Of a stretch of 64,000 nucleotides of DNA, positions 33,530 to 42,692 are shown one piece after another. The stretch lies in NCBI RefSeq assembly GCF_900108295.1, contig NZ_FNWK01000001.1:806001-870000 (forward strand). Direction: 5' to 3'. The notes under the pieces are model-generated. The model was not told the origin of the DNA, made no database searches, and saw only the letters and a list, made by a program, of their open reading frames with translations. Both the position numbers and the translations under genes were made by a program. This stretch comes from Sphingopyxis sp. YR583. Its GTDB lineage: Bacteria > Pseudomonadota > Alphaproteobacteria > Sphingomonadales > Sphingomonadaceae. The first letter of the stretch is position 1. Each line of letters begins with the position of its first letter.

Positions 33530-35029
33530 TCAGATGTCGAACGACACGCCCTGCGCCAACGGCAGCGCGTCCGAATAGTTCAGCGTGTTGGTCGCGCGGC
33601 GCATATAGGCCTTCCAGCTGTCGGATCCGCTCTCGCGTCCGCCGCCGGTTTCCTTCTCGCCCCCGAACGCCCCGCCGATCTCTGCGCCCGAAGTGCCAAG
33701 ATTGACGTTCGCGATACCGCAGTCGCTCGCCACGAGAAAACGTTCGGCCTCGCGCATGTCGGTGGTGAAGATCGCCGACGACAGTCCGGCCGCAACATCG
33801 TTGTGCAGCTCGATCACCGCATCGAGATCATAATAGCGCATCACATAGAGGATCGGCGCGAACGTCTCCTCCAGCACCGGTCCGACCTGCCCCGGCATCT
33901 CGACGAGCGCGGGCTTCACATAGAAGCTTTCACCCTCACCCACCCGCTTGCCGCCATGAACGACCCCGCCCGCGGCTTCGGCGGCCGTCAACGCGTCCTG
34001 CATCATCTCATAGGCCGCGCGATCGATCAGCGGGCCCACAAGTACCTCGCCCTCGAGCGGGTTGCCGACGCCGACGCTGGCATAGGCCGCCTTCAGCCTC
34101 GCGACGAAACCGTCATAGATGCTGTCGTGCAGGAACAACCGTCGCGTCGTCGTACAGCGCTGTCCCGCGGTTCCCATCGCGCCGAACGCGACGCCGCGCA
34201 GCGCAAGGTCGAGGTCGGCCGACGGTGCGACGATTACGCCGTTGTTTCCCCCCAGCTCGAGGATCGCCCGTGCGAAACGCCCGGCCAGTCGCGGGGCCAC
34301 CGCACGCCCCATCCGCGTCGAGCCGGTCGCCGACACCAACGCGACGCGCTTGTCGTCGACCAACGCCTCGCCCGCCTCGCGCCCACCGACCAGCAGCTGT
34401 GCCACTCCTTCGGGCGCATCACCGAAGCGCGCCAGCGCTCGCTCGAAAATCGCCTGCGTCGCCAGTGCGGTCAGCGGCGTCTTTTCCGACGGCTTCCACA
34501 CCACGCTGTTGCCGCACACCAGCGCGACCGCCGCGTTCCACGCCCATACCGCGACGGGGAAATTGAACGCGGAAATCACCCCGACAACGCCGAGCGGATG
34601 CCAGACCTCCATCATCCGGTGCCCTGGCCGTTCGGTCGCGATCGTCAGGCCGTAAAGCTGGCGCGAAAGCCCAACCGCGAAATCGCAGATGTCGATCATC
34701 TCCTGCACTTCGCCCGCGCCCTCGGACGGGACCTTGCCCGCCTCGATCGTCACCAATTTCGCCAGATCGTCCTTCGCGGCGCGGAGTTCCTCGCCCCACA
34801 GGCGGACGAGTTCGCCGCGCCGCGGCGCCGGCACATCGCGCCAACGACGAAAGGCGGCCGTCGCACGATCAAGCGCCTCATCGATCGCCGCGGAGTCGGC
34901 GACCTCGACCATGCCCAGCCGTTCGCCCGTCAACGGCGTCACCGCGGGCATCGACCCGTCGGTCCACCGCGCGCGGTCGACGCCCAGCCGGTCGAGCAGG
35001 CCAGCTATCTCTTGGCCCAGTTGAACCAT
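33530..35029 (-). CDS. ALDH7-type aldehyde dehydrogenase (piperideine-6-carboxylate / aminoadipic semialdehyde type)
   Basis: A 499-residue NAD-dependent aldehyde dehydrogenase. Catalytic Cys in [12 protein letters not shown], the LELGGNNG loop with the general base Glu, and [12 protein letters not shown] in the coenzyme site. The C-terminal stretch [20 protein letters not shown] is the signature of ALDH7 (antiquitin), which oxidises alpha-aminoadipic semialdehyde in lysine breakdown. ATG 35029 has AGGGACGG upstream; the frame extends to 35065 without support. It is divergent from acs. The lysine pathway assignment is inferred. Confidence 0.9.
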   Translation of the reverse strand: MVQLGQEIAGLLDRLGVDRARWTDGSMPAVTPLTGERLGMVEVADSAAIDEALDRATAAFRRWRDVPAPRRGELVRLWGEELRAAKDDLAKLVTIEAGKVPSEGAGEVQEMIDICDFAVGLSRQLYGLTIATERPGHRMMEVWHPLGVVGVISAFNFPVAVWAWNAAVALVCGNSVVWKPSEKTPLTALATQAIFERALARFGDAPEGVAQLLVGGREAGEALVDDKRVALVSATGSTRMGRAVAPRLAGRFARAILELGGNNGVIVAPSADLDLALRGVAFGAMGTAGQRCTTTRRLFLHDSIYDGFVARLKAAYASVGVGNPLEGEVLVGPLIDRAAYEMMQDALTAAEAAGGVVHGGKRVGEGESFYVKPALVEMPGQVGPVLEETFAPILYVMRYYDLDAVIELHNDVAAGLSSAIFTTDMREAERFLVASDCGIANVNLGTSGAEIGGAFGGEKETGGGRESGSDSWKAYMRRATNTLNYSDALPLAQGVSFDI

Positions 35030-35126
35030 ATTCCGTCCCTTCATAAGCGCGCATGCGCCTTGCAACTTGTGGCTCGCGGGTTATCGCAGCCAGCAAGTGA
35101 GTCAAATCGAAAGCGGGAGAATAGCC

Positions 35127-37091
35127 GTGTCCGACCTGCCCCCCTCCGAACCGCTGGTTCCGGTTCCCGCCGACGCCGCGGCGAACACCCATTGCACCGC
35201 CGACGATTACGACCGGCTTTACGCGCAGAGCATCGACGACCCCGACAGCTTCTGGGCCGATCAGGCGAAGCGCATCGACTGGATCAAGGCGCCGACGAAA
35301 ATCGCGAACTGGTCCTACGACCCTGTCGAGATCAAATGGTATGAGGACGGTATCCTCAACCTTTGCCACAATGCCGTCGACCGCCATGTTGCCGCCGGCC
35401 ATGGCGACCGGACCGCGATCATCTTCGAACCCGACGCACCCGACGGCGAGACGCGGACGATCAGCTACAAGGCGCTGCTCGCCGATGTCATCCGTTTCGC
35501 AAACACACTGAAGAAAATGGGCGTCCAGAAGGGCGACCGCGTTACCATCTATATGCCGATGATCCCCGAGGGCGCGGTGGCGATGCTCGCCTGCGCGCGC
35601 ATCGGCGCGGTGCATAGCGTCGTCTTCGGCGGCTTCTCGCCCGAGGCGATCCACGGCCGCATCGAGGATTGCGCGAGCGACTGGGTGATCTGCGCCGACG
35701 AGGGGCTACGCGGCGGCAAGGTGGTTCCGCTGAAGGCCAATGTCGACAAGGCGCTTGAGCGCGTCGACGTCAAGGCCGCGCTCGTCATCGCGCACACTGG
35801 CGGCGACGTCGCGATGAAGGAAGGCCGCGACCATTGGTACGACGCGCTATCGGCCGATGTCGGCGCCGACTGCCCGTGCGAACCGATGGGTGCCGAAGAC
35901 CCGCTGTTCATCCTCTACACCTCGGGCTCGACCGGCAAACCCAAGGGCGTGCTCCACACCGTCGGCGGCTATTCGGTCTGGACGGCGAGCACCTTCTACT
36001 ACGGCTTCGATTATCGCCCCGGCGAGATCTTCTGGTGCAGCGCCGACATCGGTTGGGTCACCGGCCACAGCTACGTCGTCTACGGCCCGCTTCAGAACGG
36101 CGCGACGACTTTGATGTTCGAGGGCGTGCCCAACTATCCCGATCATGACCGCTTCTGGCAGGTCGTCGACAAGCATCGGGTCAACATTCTCTATACCGCA
36201 CCGACCGCGATCCGCGCGCTGATGCGGGAGGGCGACGAGTATGTGACACGCCACGATCTGTCGTCGATCCGTCTGCTCGGCAGCGTCGGCGAGCCGATCA
36301 ATCCCGAGGCGTGGCGCTGGTATCATCAGGTCGTGGGCAAAGGCCGCGTCCCGGTCATCGACACATGGTGGCAGACCGAGACGGGCGGCATCATGATCAC
36401 CACCCTGCCGGGCGCGCATCCGATGCAGCCAGGCAGCGCCGGACGTCCCTTCTTCGGCATCCGCCCCGAGCTCGTCGATGCCGAGGGCGCCGTCCTCGTC
36501 AACGAACAGACGGGCGGCGCGTCCGAAGGCAATCTTTGCATCACGCATAGCTGGCCGGGGCAGGCGCGGACGATCTATGGCGACCATCAGCGTTTCGCCG
36601 AGACCTATTTCTCGACCTACAAGGGCAAATATTTCACCGGCGACGGCTGCCGCCGCGATGCCGACGGCTACTGGCGGATCACCGGCCGCGTCGACGATGT
36701 CATCAACGTCTCGGGCCACCGCATGGGCACCGCCGAGGTCGAAAGCGCGCTCGTCCTCCATGATCTCGTCGCGGAGGCCGCGGTCGTCGGTTTCCCGCAC
36801 GACATCAAGGGTCAGGGCATCTACGCCTATGTGACGCTCAACGCCGGGGTCGAGGCATCGGCCGAGGTCGAAGCGGCGCTCAAGCAGCAGGTCCGCAAGG
36901 AAATCGGCCCGATCGCGACGCCCGACCATATCCACCTCACCCCCGGACTGCCCAAGACGCGGTCGGGCAAGATCATGCGCCGCATCCTGCGCAAGATCGC
37001 CGAGAATGATTTCGGATCGCTGGGCGACACCTCGACGCTCGCCGACCCGAGCCTCGTCGACGGCCTGATCGAAGGACGCAAAAACCGCTGA
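35127..37091 (+). CDS. acs: Acetyl-CoA synthetase
   Basis: A 654-residue AMP-forming ligase. P-loop [16 protein letters not shown]5 motif [13 protein letters not shown], hinge region [20 protein letters not shown], and the acetylatable catalytic lysine in [11 protein letters not shown]. It activates acetate to acetyl-CoA through acetyl-AMP and allows growth on acetate. GTG 35127 has GGGAGA eight bases upstream, better than the ATG at 35067. It ends before a hairpin and a strong terminator. Confidence 0.96.
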   Translation: MSDLPPSEPLVPVPADAAANTHCTADDYDRLYAQSIDDPDSFWADQAKRIDWIKAPTKIANWSYDPVEIKWYEDGILNLCHNAVDRHVAAGHGDRTAIIFEPDAPDGETRTISYKALLADVIRFANTLKKMGVQKGDRVTIYMPMIPEGAVAMLACARIGAVHSVVFGGFSPEAIHGRIEDCASDWVICADEGLRGGKVVPLKANVDKALERVDVKAALVIAHTGGDVAMKEGRDHWYDALSADVGADCPCEPMGAEDPLFILYTSGSTGKPKGVLHTVGGYSVWTASTFYYGFDYRPGEIFWCSADIGWVTGHSYVVYGPLQNGATTLMFEGVPNYPDHDRFWQVVDKHRVNILYTAPTAIRALMREGDEYVTRHDLSSIRLLGSVGEPINPEAWRWYHQVVGKGRVPVIDTWWQTETGGIMITTLPGAHPMQPGSAGRPFFGIRPELVDAEGAVLVNEQTGGASEGNLCITHSWPGQARTIYGDHQRFAETYFSTYKGKYFTGDGCRRDADGYWRITGRVDDVINVSGHRMGTAEVESALVLHDLVAEAAVVGFPHDIKGQGIYAYVTLNAGVEASAEVEAALKQQVRKEIGPIATPDHIHLTPGLPKTRSGKIMRRILRKIAENDFGSLGDTSTLADPSLVDGLIEGRKNR

Positions 37092-37094
37092 TAT

Positions 37095-37113
37095 CGGGCG
37101 CGCTACGCGCCCG
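37095..37113. other. Hairpin directly after acs
   Basis: CGGGCGCG-CTA-CGCGCCCG, a perfect 8-bp stem with a three-base loop, four bases after the acs stop. It may stabilise the transcript end upstream of the true terminator. Confidence 0.45.
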
Positions 37114-37226
37114 GATAGGCCATATCATGCTTTGGTATGATTGAGCGGGAAGCCGTCAGGCGCCATATAGAGGGCACCCCCGAGTTCCGGCAGCCCCTCC
37201 CCCCTCCCTGGCAGCCGGAGCAACAC

Positions 37227-37265
37227 GGCCCGGAAGGTCACGCACCTTCCGGGCCCTCCCTTTTT
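37227..37265 (+). terminator. Rho-independent terminator downstream of acs
   Basis: A perfect 12-bp stem GGCCCGGAAGGT (37227-37238) / ACCTTCCGGGCC (37244-37255) with a five-base loop, then CTCCC and five T. It lies between acs and the convergent serine-hydrolase gene. The 135 bases from acs to here show no gene. Confidence 0.85.
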
Positions 37266-37275
37266 CGGATGAGAT

Positions 37276-38472
37276 TTAACGCGGCGAACCCGCGACGGCT
37301 CCACACAGGGCGTCGGTCGCCAGCGCGACGCGCGATTCCGCCGTCTTGCGATTGGCTTCGCTATTCTCGACCCCGCGGGTCTCGGTATTGAACGCCAGCA
37401 AGCTGCCAAGGCGCTGATCGGGACAGAGGCTGAGATAGGCGCGAAAGCCGTTCTGGTCGCCATTGTGCCCGACGAAGCGCACCCCGCCGCTGCGATCCAG
37501 AAAGAAGGACAAGCCGCTCTGCGTCGTCTTCGACATGCGGCCCTGCGTGAAATCCTCGCCCGCCGAAATCTGCGGCTGCCACATTTCCTCGATCGAAGAG
37601 CGTTTCAGCACCAGATCATATTCGGCCTGGCGCGCCGGATCGCCGAGCAGGAAGGCCGCATATTTCGCCATATCGGGCATCGGCGCGTTGAGCCCGCCGT
37701 TCGACACCGTCACCCCGGTATCGACATCGAACGGCGCCGCGACCCGCCGCCCATCCTGGATGTAATAGCTATGCGACCGATGCGGCAGCAAGTGCGGCGG
37801 CGTGCGGTCGAAATAGCTCGCATACATACCCAGCGGCTTCAGGATGTTCTTGTCGATATAGACTTCATAATCTTCACCCGAGAGCCGCTCGATAACCTGC
37901 CCCAGATAGACGATGCCGGGGTTCGAATAGCCGAAGCGGCTGCCGGGTTTGAACTCGACCCGCGTGTACGGCAGCATCGCCGCGAGCTGCGCCCAGCCTT
38001 TCGGCTCGAACGGCTGCCAGTCCTGGTCGCGCCACGGCCAGGTTCCGCTGCGAAAGCCCGCGCTGTGGCTCATCAACTGGCGCAGCGTGATCGCGTCCGT
38101 GCCGCCGTAAGGATTATGCACCGCCGCGAGTTCGGGCACATATTTGACGATCGGATCGTCGAGCGACAGCAGCCCGCGATCGCGAAGCTGCATGATAGCA
38201 ATCCCGGTCATCGTCTTGGTGATCGACGCCCAATGATAAATGGTGTCGGCATTGACGGGCACATGCGCGTCGACATCCTGCTCGCCCAGATGGTCGGCCG
38301 CAACGGTCCGCCCATCGCGCACGACATAAAAGCTGCTTCCTGCGACCTTCGCGCGGCGCATCTCAGCGCGATGCAGTTCGCGAAAGTCGCCAAGCGCCTT
38401 GTCGAAGCTCGCCTCCTCGGCCGCCGCCGGACTGACCATCAGAACAAGTGCAGCAGCTATCCAGCGCGACAT
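37276..38472 (-). CDS. Exported beta-lactamase-fold serine hydrolase
   Basis: A 398-residue protein with a signal peptide (about 1-18, ending AAAE). The class C/esterase EstB-like motifs are visible: S-x-x-K in WASITKTMTG, Y-x-N in FGYSNPG, and a HNG variant in VGHNGDQNGF in place of KTG. Such proteins may be esterases, D-aminopeptidases or penicillin-binding-like enzymes in the periplasm; a true beta-lactamase role is not shown. ATG 38472 has GGGAGGGA upstream; the longer frame is unsupported. It follows the Anbu gene on the same strand but is only loosely linked. Confidence 0.88.
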   Translation of the reverse strand: MSRWIAAALVLMVSPAAAEEASFDKALGDFRELHRAEMRRAKVAGSSFYVVRDGRTVAADHLGEQDVDAHVPVNADTIYHWASITKTMTGIAIMQLRDRGLLSLDDPIVKYVPELAAVHNPYGGTDAITLRQLMSHSAGFRSGTWPWRDQDWQPFEPKGWAQLAAMLPYTRVEFKPGSRFGYSNPGIVYLGQVIERLSGEDYEVYIDKNILKPLGMYASYFDRTPPHLLPHRSHSYYIQDGRRVAAPFDVDTGVTVSNGGLNAPMPDMAKYAAFLLGDPARQAEYDLVLKRSSIEEMWQPQISAGEDFTQGRMSKTTQSGLSFFLDRSGGVRFVGHNGDQNGFRAYLSLCPDQRLGSLLAFNTETRGVENSEANRKTAESRVALATDALCGAVAGSPR

Positions 38473-38518
38473 GGCGATCCCTCCCGTTTCGTCGTACCGG
38501 GACGGTGGCCGAAGCCGG

Positions 38519-39253
38519 TCAGAAATGAAAGTCGGGAAGCTCCGCCAACGCGATCCCCAGCGCCTCGGCCCAGCCGTCGGCGACGCTCTCGAAATAGGGA
38601 TCGTTGCGCTCGAAACGGCGCTCACGCACGGTCGAGAAATCGTCGCGCTCGTGGACCTTGAGGTCGATCGGCAGATCGACACCCGCATTCGCTCGGATCG
38701 TCGAATCGAATGACACGCAAAGCAGCTTCACCGCATCCTCGAACGACATCGTCGGATCATAAGAGCGCACGATGATCGGGCGGCCGTATTTCGTCTCGCC
38801 GATCTGGAAAAACGGGTTGTCTTCACCCGCTTCGATGAAATTGCCTTCGGGATAGATCAGGAAAAGCCGTGGCTCGGCGCCCTTGATCTGCCCGCCGACG
38901 ATCAGCGAGGCGCGGAACAGCGAATCCGCCGCCGATTGGCCTTCGTCATTGTGGCGCATCACGATGTGGCGCAGCGTTTCGCCGATTATCGTCGCGACCG
39001 CGAACATCGATGGCGCGGCGAGGATCGACGGATGGCGTTCCTCGGGGGCCTTGGTACGCTCGTCGAGCAGGCTGACCACCGCCTGCGTCGTCGCGAGATT
39101 GCCCGCCGACATCAGCGTGATCACGCGCTCGCCCGGAACATGCCAGCTGCGCATCTTGCGGACCTGCGAGATGTCGTCGACACCCGCGTTGGTGCGGGTG
39201 TCCGACATGAACACCAGCCCCTTGTTCAAACGCATGCCAACGCAATAAGTCAT
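38519..39253 (-). CDS. Anbu, ancestral proteasome-like peptidase
   Basis: A 244-residue Ntn hydrolase of the 20S proteasome/HslV superfamily. The N-terminus MTYCVGMRLNKGLVFMSDTR is diagnostic of Anbu; after Met removal Thr2 would be the nucleophile, with D18- and K11-type residues nearby. Anbu forms open helical or lock-washer assemblies, and its substrates are unknown. It lies 47 bases downstream of a transglutaminase gene in the classic four-gene Anbu operon (ATP-grasp, alpha-E, transglutaminase, Anbu). ATG 39253 is the only start that gives the family N-terminus. Confidence 0.93.
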   Translation of the reverse strand: MTYCVGMRLNKGLVFMSDTRTNAGVDDISQVRKMRSWHVPGERVITLMSAGNLATTQAVVSLLDERTKAPEERHPSILAAPSMFAVATIIGETLRHIVMRHNDEGQSAADSLFRASLIVGGQIKGAEPRLFLIYPEGNFIEAGEDNPFFQIGETKYGRPIIVRSYDPTMSFEDAVKLLCVSFDSTIRANAGVDLPIDLKVHERDDFSTVRERRFERNDPYFESVADGWAEALGIALAELPDFHF

Positions 39254-39300
39254 CGAATCCCGTTTTCCCCGCCCGGAAAGTCCTGAATGTCCCAGCCCGC

Positions 39301-40110
39301 TTATTGCTGGACCTGCAATTGGACAACCAGATTTTCCTGCGCTGCACCATAGCGCATCCCGCGAACCGGGGCGGCGTCGCGATAATCGAGGCCCGTCGCG
39401 ACACGAATATAGCGCTGGTCGGGCGAGTGGCCGTTGCTCACGTCGAAACCGATCCAGCCGATATGCTCGAAATACGCCTCGGCCCAGCCGTGGGTTGCAT
39501 CCTGATGCGTCCGGTCGTTCATCATCAGATAGCCCGATACATAACGCGCCGGGTGGCCGAGATGGCGCATCGCGGCGATGAAGATATGCGCATGATCCTG
39601 GCACACGCCGCCCTCGCCGGCGAACGCCTGTTCGGCGGTCGTCTCGGCATCGGTGACGCCGATGCGGTAAGGCAATTTTGCGAGGATCAGCGCCGAAAGC
39701 GCATGCGCTCGCTCGATCTCGTTCGCAAAATCACGTCCCAGTTCGGCGGTGAGCGAACGCACGCCGCGCCCGGCCCGCGTCAGCGGCGTTGGACGGAGAA
39801 AGGTCCAGAGCGGCATCGCGCCGCGATGCGATCCGATCACGCCGTCCCATGTCACCAGTTCGACCTCGCCGGTGCAGCGGATGAGAAGTTCGCTCGCGCC
39901 GCTGTTCACCGACACCAGATCGACGCCATTGCCGTGATGATCGGTATAATGGAGCTGCTGCGCGCCGCCCTCGATCTCGATCGACCAGTTGTGGATCAGT
40001 TGCTGCCCCGGGCGTTCCTTCGGCGTCAGCTTCAATTGCTGGAGCGCATAGGCGACATGGCCGTCGAAATGATAGTGCGTGCTATGGTCGACACGAAGGC
40101 GCATATTCAC
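39301..40110 (-). CDS. Transglutaminase-like cysteine protein of the Anbu operon
   Basis: A 269-residue protein with an N-terminal beta domain (MRLRVDHSTHYHFDGHVAYA) and a transglutaminase-like core with the Cys-His-Asp triad: Cys in GEGGVCQDHAHIF, His in THGWAEAYF, Asp in WIGFDVSNGH. In this context the family is thought to cut or make peptide bonds rather than cross-link proteins. It overlaps the alpha-E gene by ATGA and precedes Anbu. It is cytoplasmic, with no signal peptide. Confidence 0.93.
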   Translation of the reverse strand: MNMRLRVDHSTHYHFDGHVAYALQQLKLTPKERPGQQLIHNWSIEIEGGAQQLHYTDHHGNGVDLVSVNSGASELLIRCTGEVELVTWDGVIGSHRGAMPLWTFLRPTPLTRAGRGVRSLTAELGRDFANEIERAHALSALILAKLPYRIGVTDAETTAEQAFAGEGGVCQDHAHIFIAAMRHLGHPARYVSGYLMMNDRTHQDATHGWAEAYFEHIGWIGFDVSNGHSPDQRYIRVATGLDYRDAAPVRGMRYGAAQENLVVQLQVQQ

Positions 40111-41051
40111 TCCACGAACCGGTAATCGCGCTCGATCTGCCGCGCGAGTGCAGCGTTGGCGCGGAGAAAGTCGGTGATGAATTCGTGCAGGCCGCCGTCG
40201 AAAATCGACTGGATGGGGCGCGACAACCGATCGCGACAGATCGACATTCCCATGCGCACCGCCTCGGTCTCCTCACCATAGCTGCGCTGGAGCAGGCCGA
40301 GATTGTCGTTCATCTGATCGCAGCAGAAGGCAAGGCTGCGCGGCATCTGTTTATAGAGGATCAGGAATTCGGCGATCTTGAGCGCGCTGATCTCCGCCCC
40401 GTATAGCCAGTGATAGGCGCGATGCGCCGATACCGAGCGCAGGATCGTCTCCCATTGCACGTTGTCGATCGAACTGCCGATATGCGCGACCGACGGCAGC
40501 AGCAGATAATATTTTACGTCGAGGATGCGCGCGGTGTTGTCGGCGCGTTCGAGGAACGTACCGAGCCGCGCGAAATTATAGCCGTCGTTGCGCAGCATCG
40601 TGCCAGAGAAAGCCCCGACCACCTGCGCACTCTGCTGGCGGATCGCCGCGAGCACGTCGGGCAGATCGTCCTCGCGCACCTGGCGCTTGAGCAGCGCGCC
40701 GAGCGTCATCCAGCTCGTGTTGACCGCTTCCCACACCTCACGCGTCAAATAGGTTCGCGCGGTGCGGGCATTGTCGCGCGCGCGTTTGACGACCGACAAT
40801 ATGCTCGACGGGTTGGCAGGATCGCGCAGCAGGAAATCGACCACGCGCTGCGATGTATAGTCCTCGCCATGCGCTTGCCGGAACGCGACATCCTGTCCGG
40901 CGGTGACGAGCACCGATCGCCATTCGGATCGCGCGGTGCTCGACCGCGTCAGGGCAATGCGGAACCCCGCGTCGATCAGCCGCGCGTTATTCTCGCTCCG
41001 TTCGAGATAGCGTGCCATCCAATAGAGGCTGCCTGCGGTTTTCCCGAGCAT
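40107..41051 (-). CDS. Alpha-E domain protein
   Basis: A 314-residue all-helical protein (DUF403). The N-terminus LGKTAGSLYWMARYLERSENNARLIDAG is the usual start, with its conserved Arg-x-Glu residues. The family always occurs with a circularly permuted ATP-grasp protein, either fused or adjacent, and is presumed to complete a peptide ligase. The start overlaps the ATP-grasp stop by one base (TGATG), and the end overlaps the transglutaminase start by four bases. Confidence 0.92.
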   Translation of the reverse strand: MLGKTAGSLYWMARYLERSENNARLIDAGFRIALTRSSTARSEWRSVLVTAGQDVAFRQAHGEDYTSQRVVDFLLRDPANPSSILSVVKRARDNARTARTYLTREVWEAVNTSWMTLGALLKRQVREDDLPDVLAAIRQQSAQVVGAFSGTMLRNDGYNFARLGTFLERADNTARILDVKYYLLLPSVAHIGSSIDNVQWETILRSVSAHRAYHWLYGAEISALKIAEFLILYKQMPRSLAFCCDQMNDNLGLLQRSYGEETEAVRMGMSICRDRLSRPIQSIFDGGLHEFITDFLRANAALARQIERDYRFVE

Positions 41052-42490
41052 CAGTCTTCCAATACCCAGGTGTCTTTGGTGCCGCCGCCTTGACTGCTGT
41101 TCACGACAAGCGACCCCTTTTTCATCGCGACGCGCGTCAGGCCGCCCGGCGTGATCCGGATCCCTTGCGGCGACATCAGCACAAAGGGGCGTAGATCGAC
41201 GTGGCGCGGCGCCAGACCCGCCTTGGTGAAGATCGGCACGGTGGACAGCGACAGCGTCGGCTGCGCGATATAGTTACGCGGGTTCGCCTCCAGTTTCGCG
41301 CGGAACGCCGCAATCTCCTTCTTGCTCGCCGCCGGGCCGACCAGCATCCCGTACCCGCCCGATCCGTGGACCTCCTTCACCACCAGTTCGGGCAGACGGT
41401 CGAGCACTTCGCGCAGATGTTCGGGCTCGCTGCAGCGCCATGTCGGCACATTGGGAAGCAGCGCCTTCTCGCCCGTATAAAATTCGATGATGTCGGGCAT
41501 ATAGCTATAAAGCGCCTTGTCGTCGGCGATCCCTGTCCCCGGCGCATTGGCGATCGTGATCCCACCGGCACGATAGACATCCCAGATACCCGGCACCCCG
41601 AGCACCGAGTCCGGCCGGAAATTGAGCGGGTCAAGAAAGTCGTCGTCGACACGGCGATAGAGAACGTCGATCGGCGTATAGCCCTGTGTCGTGCGCATCG
41701 CCACGCGCCCGTCGACGACGCGGAGGTCATGCCCCTCGACCAGCTCGGCGCCCATCTGATCGGCAAGGAAGCTGTGCTCGAAATAGGCGCTGTTGTGGAT
41801 GCCGGGCGTCAGCACCGCGACGGTCGGCGTCCCGCCACACGCCGGCGGCGCGCAGGCGGCGAGCGACTTCAGCAGATTGAGCGGATAGTCGCTCACCTCG
41901 CGTACCGAAATCTTCGAGAACAGTTCGGGAAACATCTGGAGCATCGTCTCGCGATTTTCGAGCATGTAGGAGACGCCCGAGGGCGTGCGCGCATTGTCCT
42001 CGAGCACATAGAATTCGTCGGCGCCGGTGCGCACGATGTCGATGCCGCTGATGTGCGTATAGACCCCGCCCGGCGGATCCATGCCCATCATCATCGGGAG
42101 GAACGCTTCGTTGCGTGAAATGAGTTCGGTCGGCACACGACCCGCGCGCAATATCTCCTGCCGGTGATAGATATCGTGGAGGAAGGCGTTGAGCGCGCGC
42201 ACGCGCTGTTCGATGCCGCGCGACAGGCGGCGCCACTCGCTCGCGGAGATGATGCGCGGAACGACATCGAAGGGGATCAGCCGTTCGTCGGCCTCATCCT
42301 CGCCATAGACGTTGAAGGTGATGCCGGTGGTGCGGAAAAAGGCTTCGGCCTGCTGTGTCTTGCGCTGAATACGTGCAGCGTCTTCGCGGTCGAACCAGTC
42401 CGAATAGTCGCGATAGGCCGAACGGATTTCTCCGCCCTGCCCGGTCATTTCGTCGAAAAAGGAGATGCCCCGGTCCCTTCCACGCAACAT
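41051..42490 (-). CDS. Circularly permuted type 2 ATP-grasp protein
   Basis: A 479-residue protein (DUF404/DUF407 type). Landmarks are IPFDVVPRIISASEWRRL, the nucleotide region with EDNARTPSGVSYMLENR, and VVKEVHGSGGYGMLVGP near the C-terminus. It probably ligates an amino acid or short peptide to an acceptor with ATP, together with the alpha-E protein. ATG 42490 is the furthest start; an internal ATG at 42448 is also possible since homologues vary. It is the first gene of the Anbu operon. Confidence 0.9.
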   Translation of the reverse strand: MLRGRDRGISFFDEMTGQGGEIRSAYRDYSDWFDREDAARIQRKTQQAEAFFRTTGITFNVYGEDEADERLIPFDVVPRIISASEWRRLSRGIEQRVRALNAFLHDIYHRQEILRAGRVPTELISRNEAFLPMMMGMDPPGGVYTHISGIDIVRTGADEFYVLEDNARTPSGVSYMLENRETMLQMFPELFSKISVREVSDYPLNLLKSLAACAPPACGGTPTVAVLTPGIHNSAYFEHSFLADQMGAELVEGHDLRVVDGRVAMRTTQGYTPIDVLYRRVDDDFLDPLNFRPDSVLGVPGIWDVYRAGGITIANAPGTGIADDKALYSYMPDIIEFYTGEKALLPNVPTWRCSEPEHLREVLDRLPELVVKEVHGSGGYGMLVGPAASKKEIAAFRAKLEANPRNYIAQPTLSLSTVPIFTKAGLAPRHVDLRPFVLMSPQGIRITPGGLTRVAMKKGSLVVNSSQGGGTKDTWVLED

Positions 42491-42659
42491 GCCAACCCGG
42501 CCGCACTCGATGGTCGAGCGTGCGCGGCCCCATATTCCTGCCTGCTGCGCTGCTTGTCTGGCTACGCGGCCGCCAAGCTTGTGAGAGCGATGCTAATCGC
42601 GCCCGCACACCTTGGCAAGCGGACTCATCACGTCGATTGATACGGTAACTTCAAGGGCT

Positions 42660-42685
42660 TGCCGCGCGCCCGAGAGCGCGCGGCA
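42660..42685 (-). terminator. Strong hairpin downstream of secA
   Basis: TGCCGCGCGC (42660-42669) pairs with GCGCGCGGCA (42676-42685), a perfect 10-bp stem with a six-base loop, seven bases after the secA stop on the minus strand. There is no T-run, so termination strength is uncertain. The rest of the 202-base gap to the ATP-grasp start shows no gene and presumably holds the Anbu operon promoter. Confidence 0.55.
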
Positions 42686-42692
42686 GCTCAAC

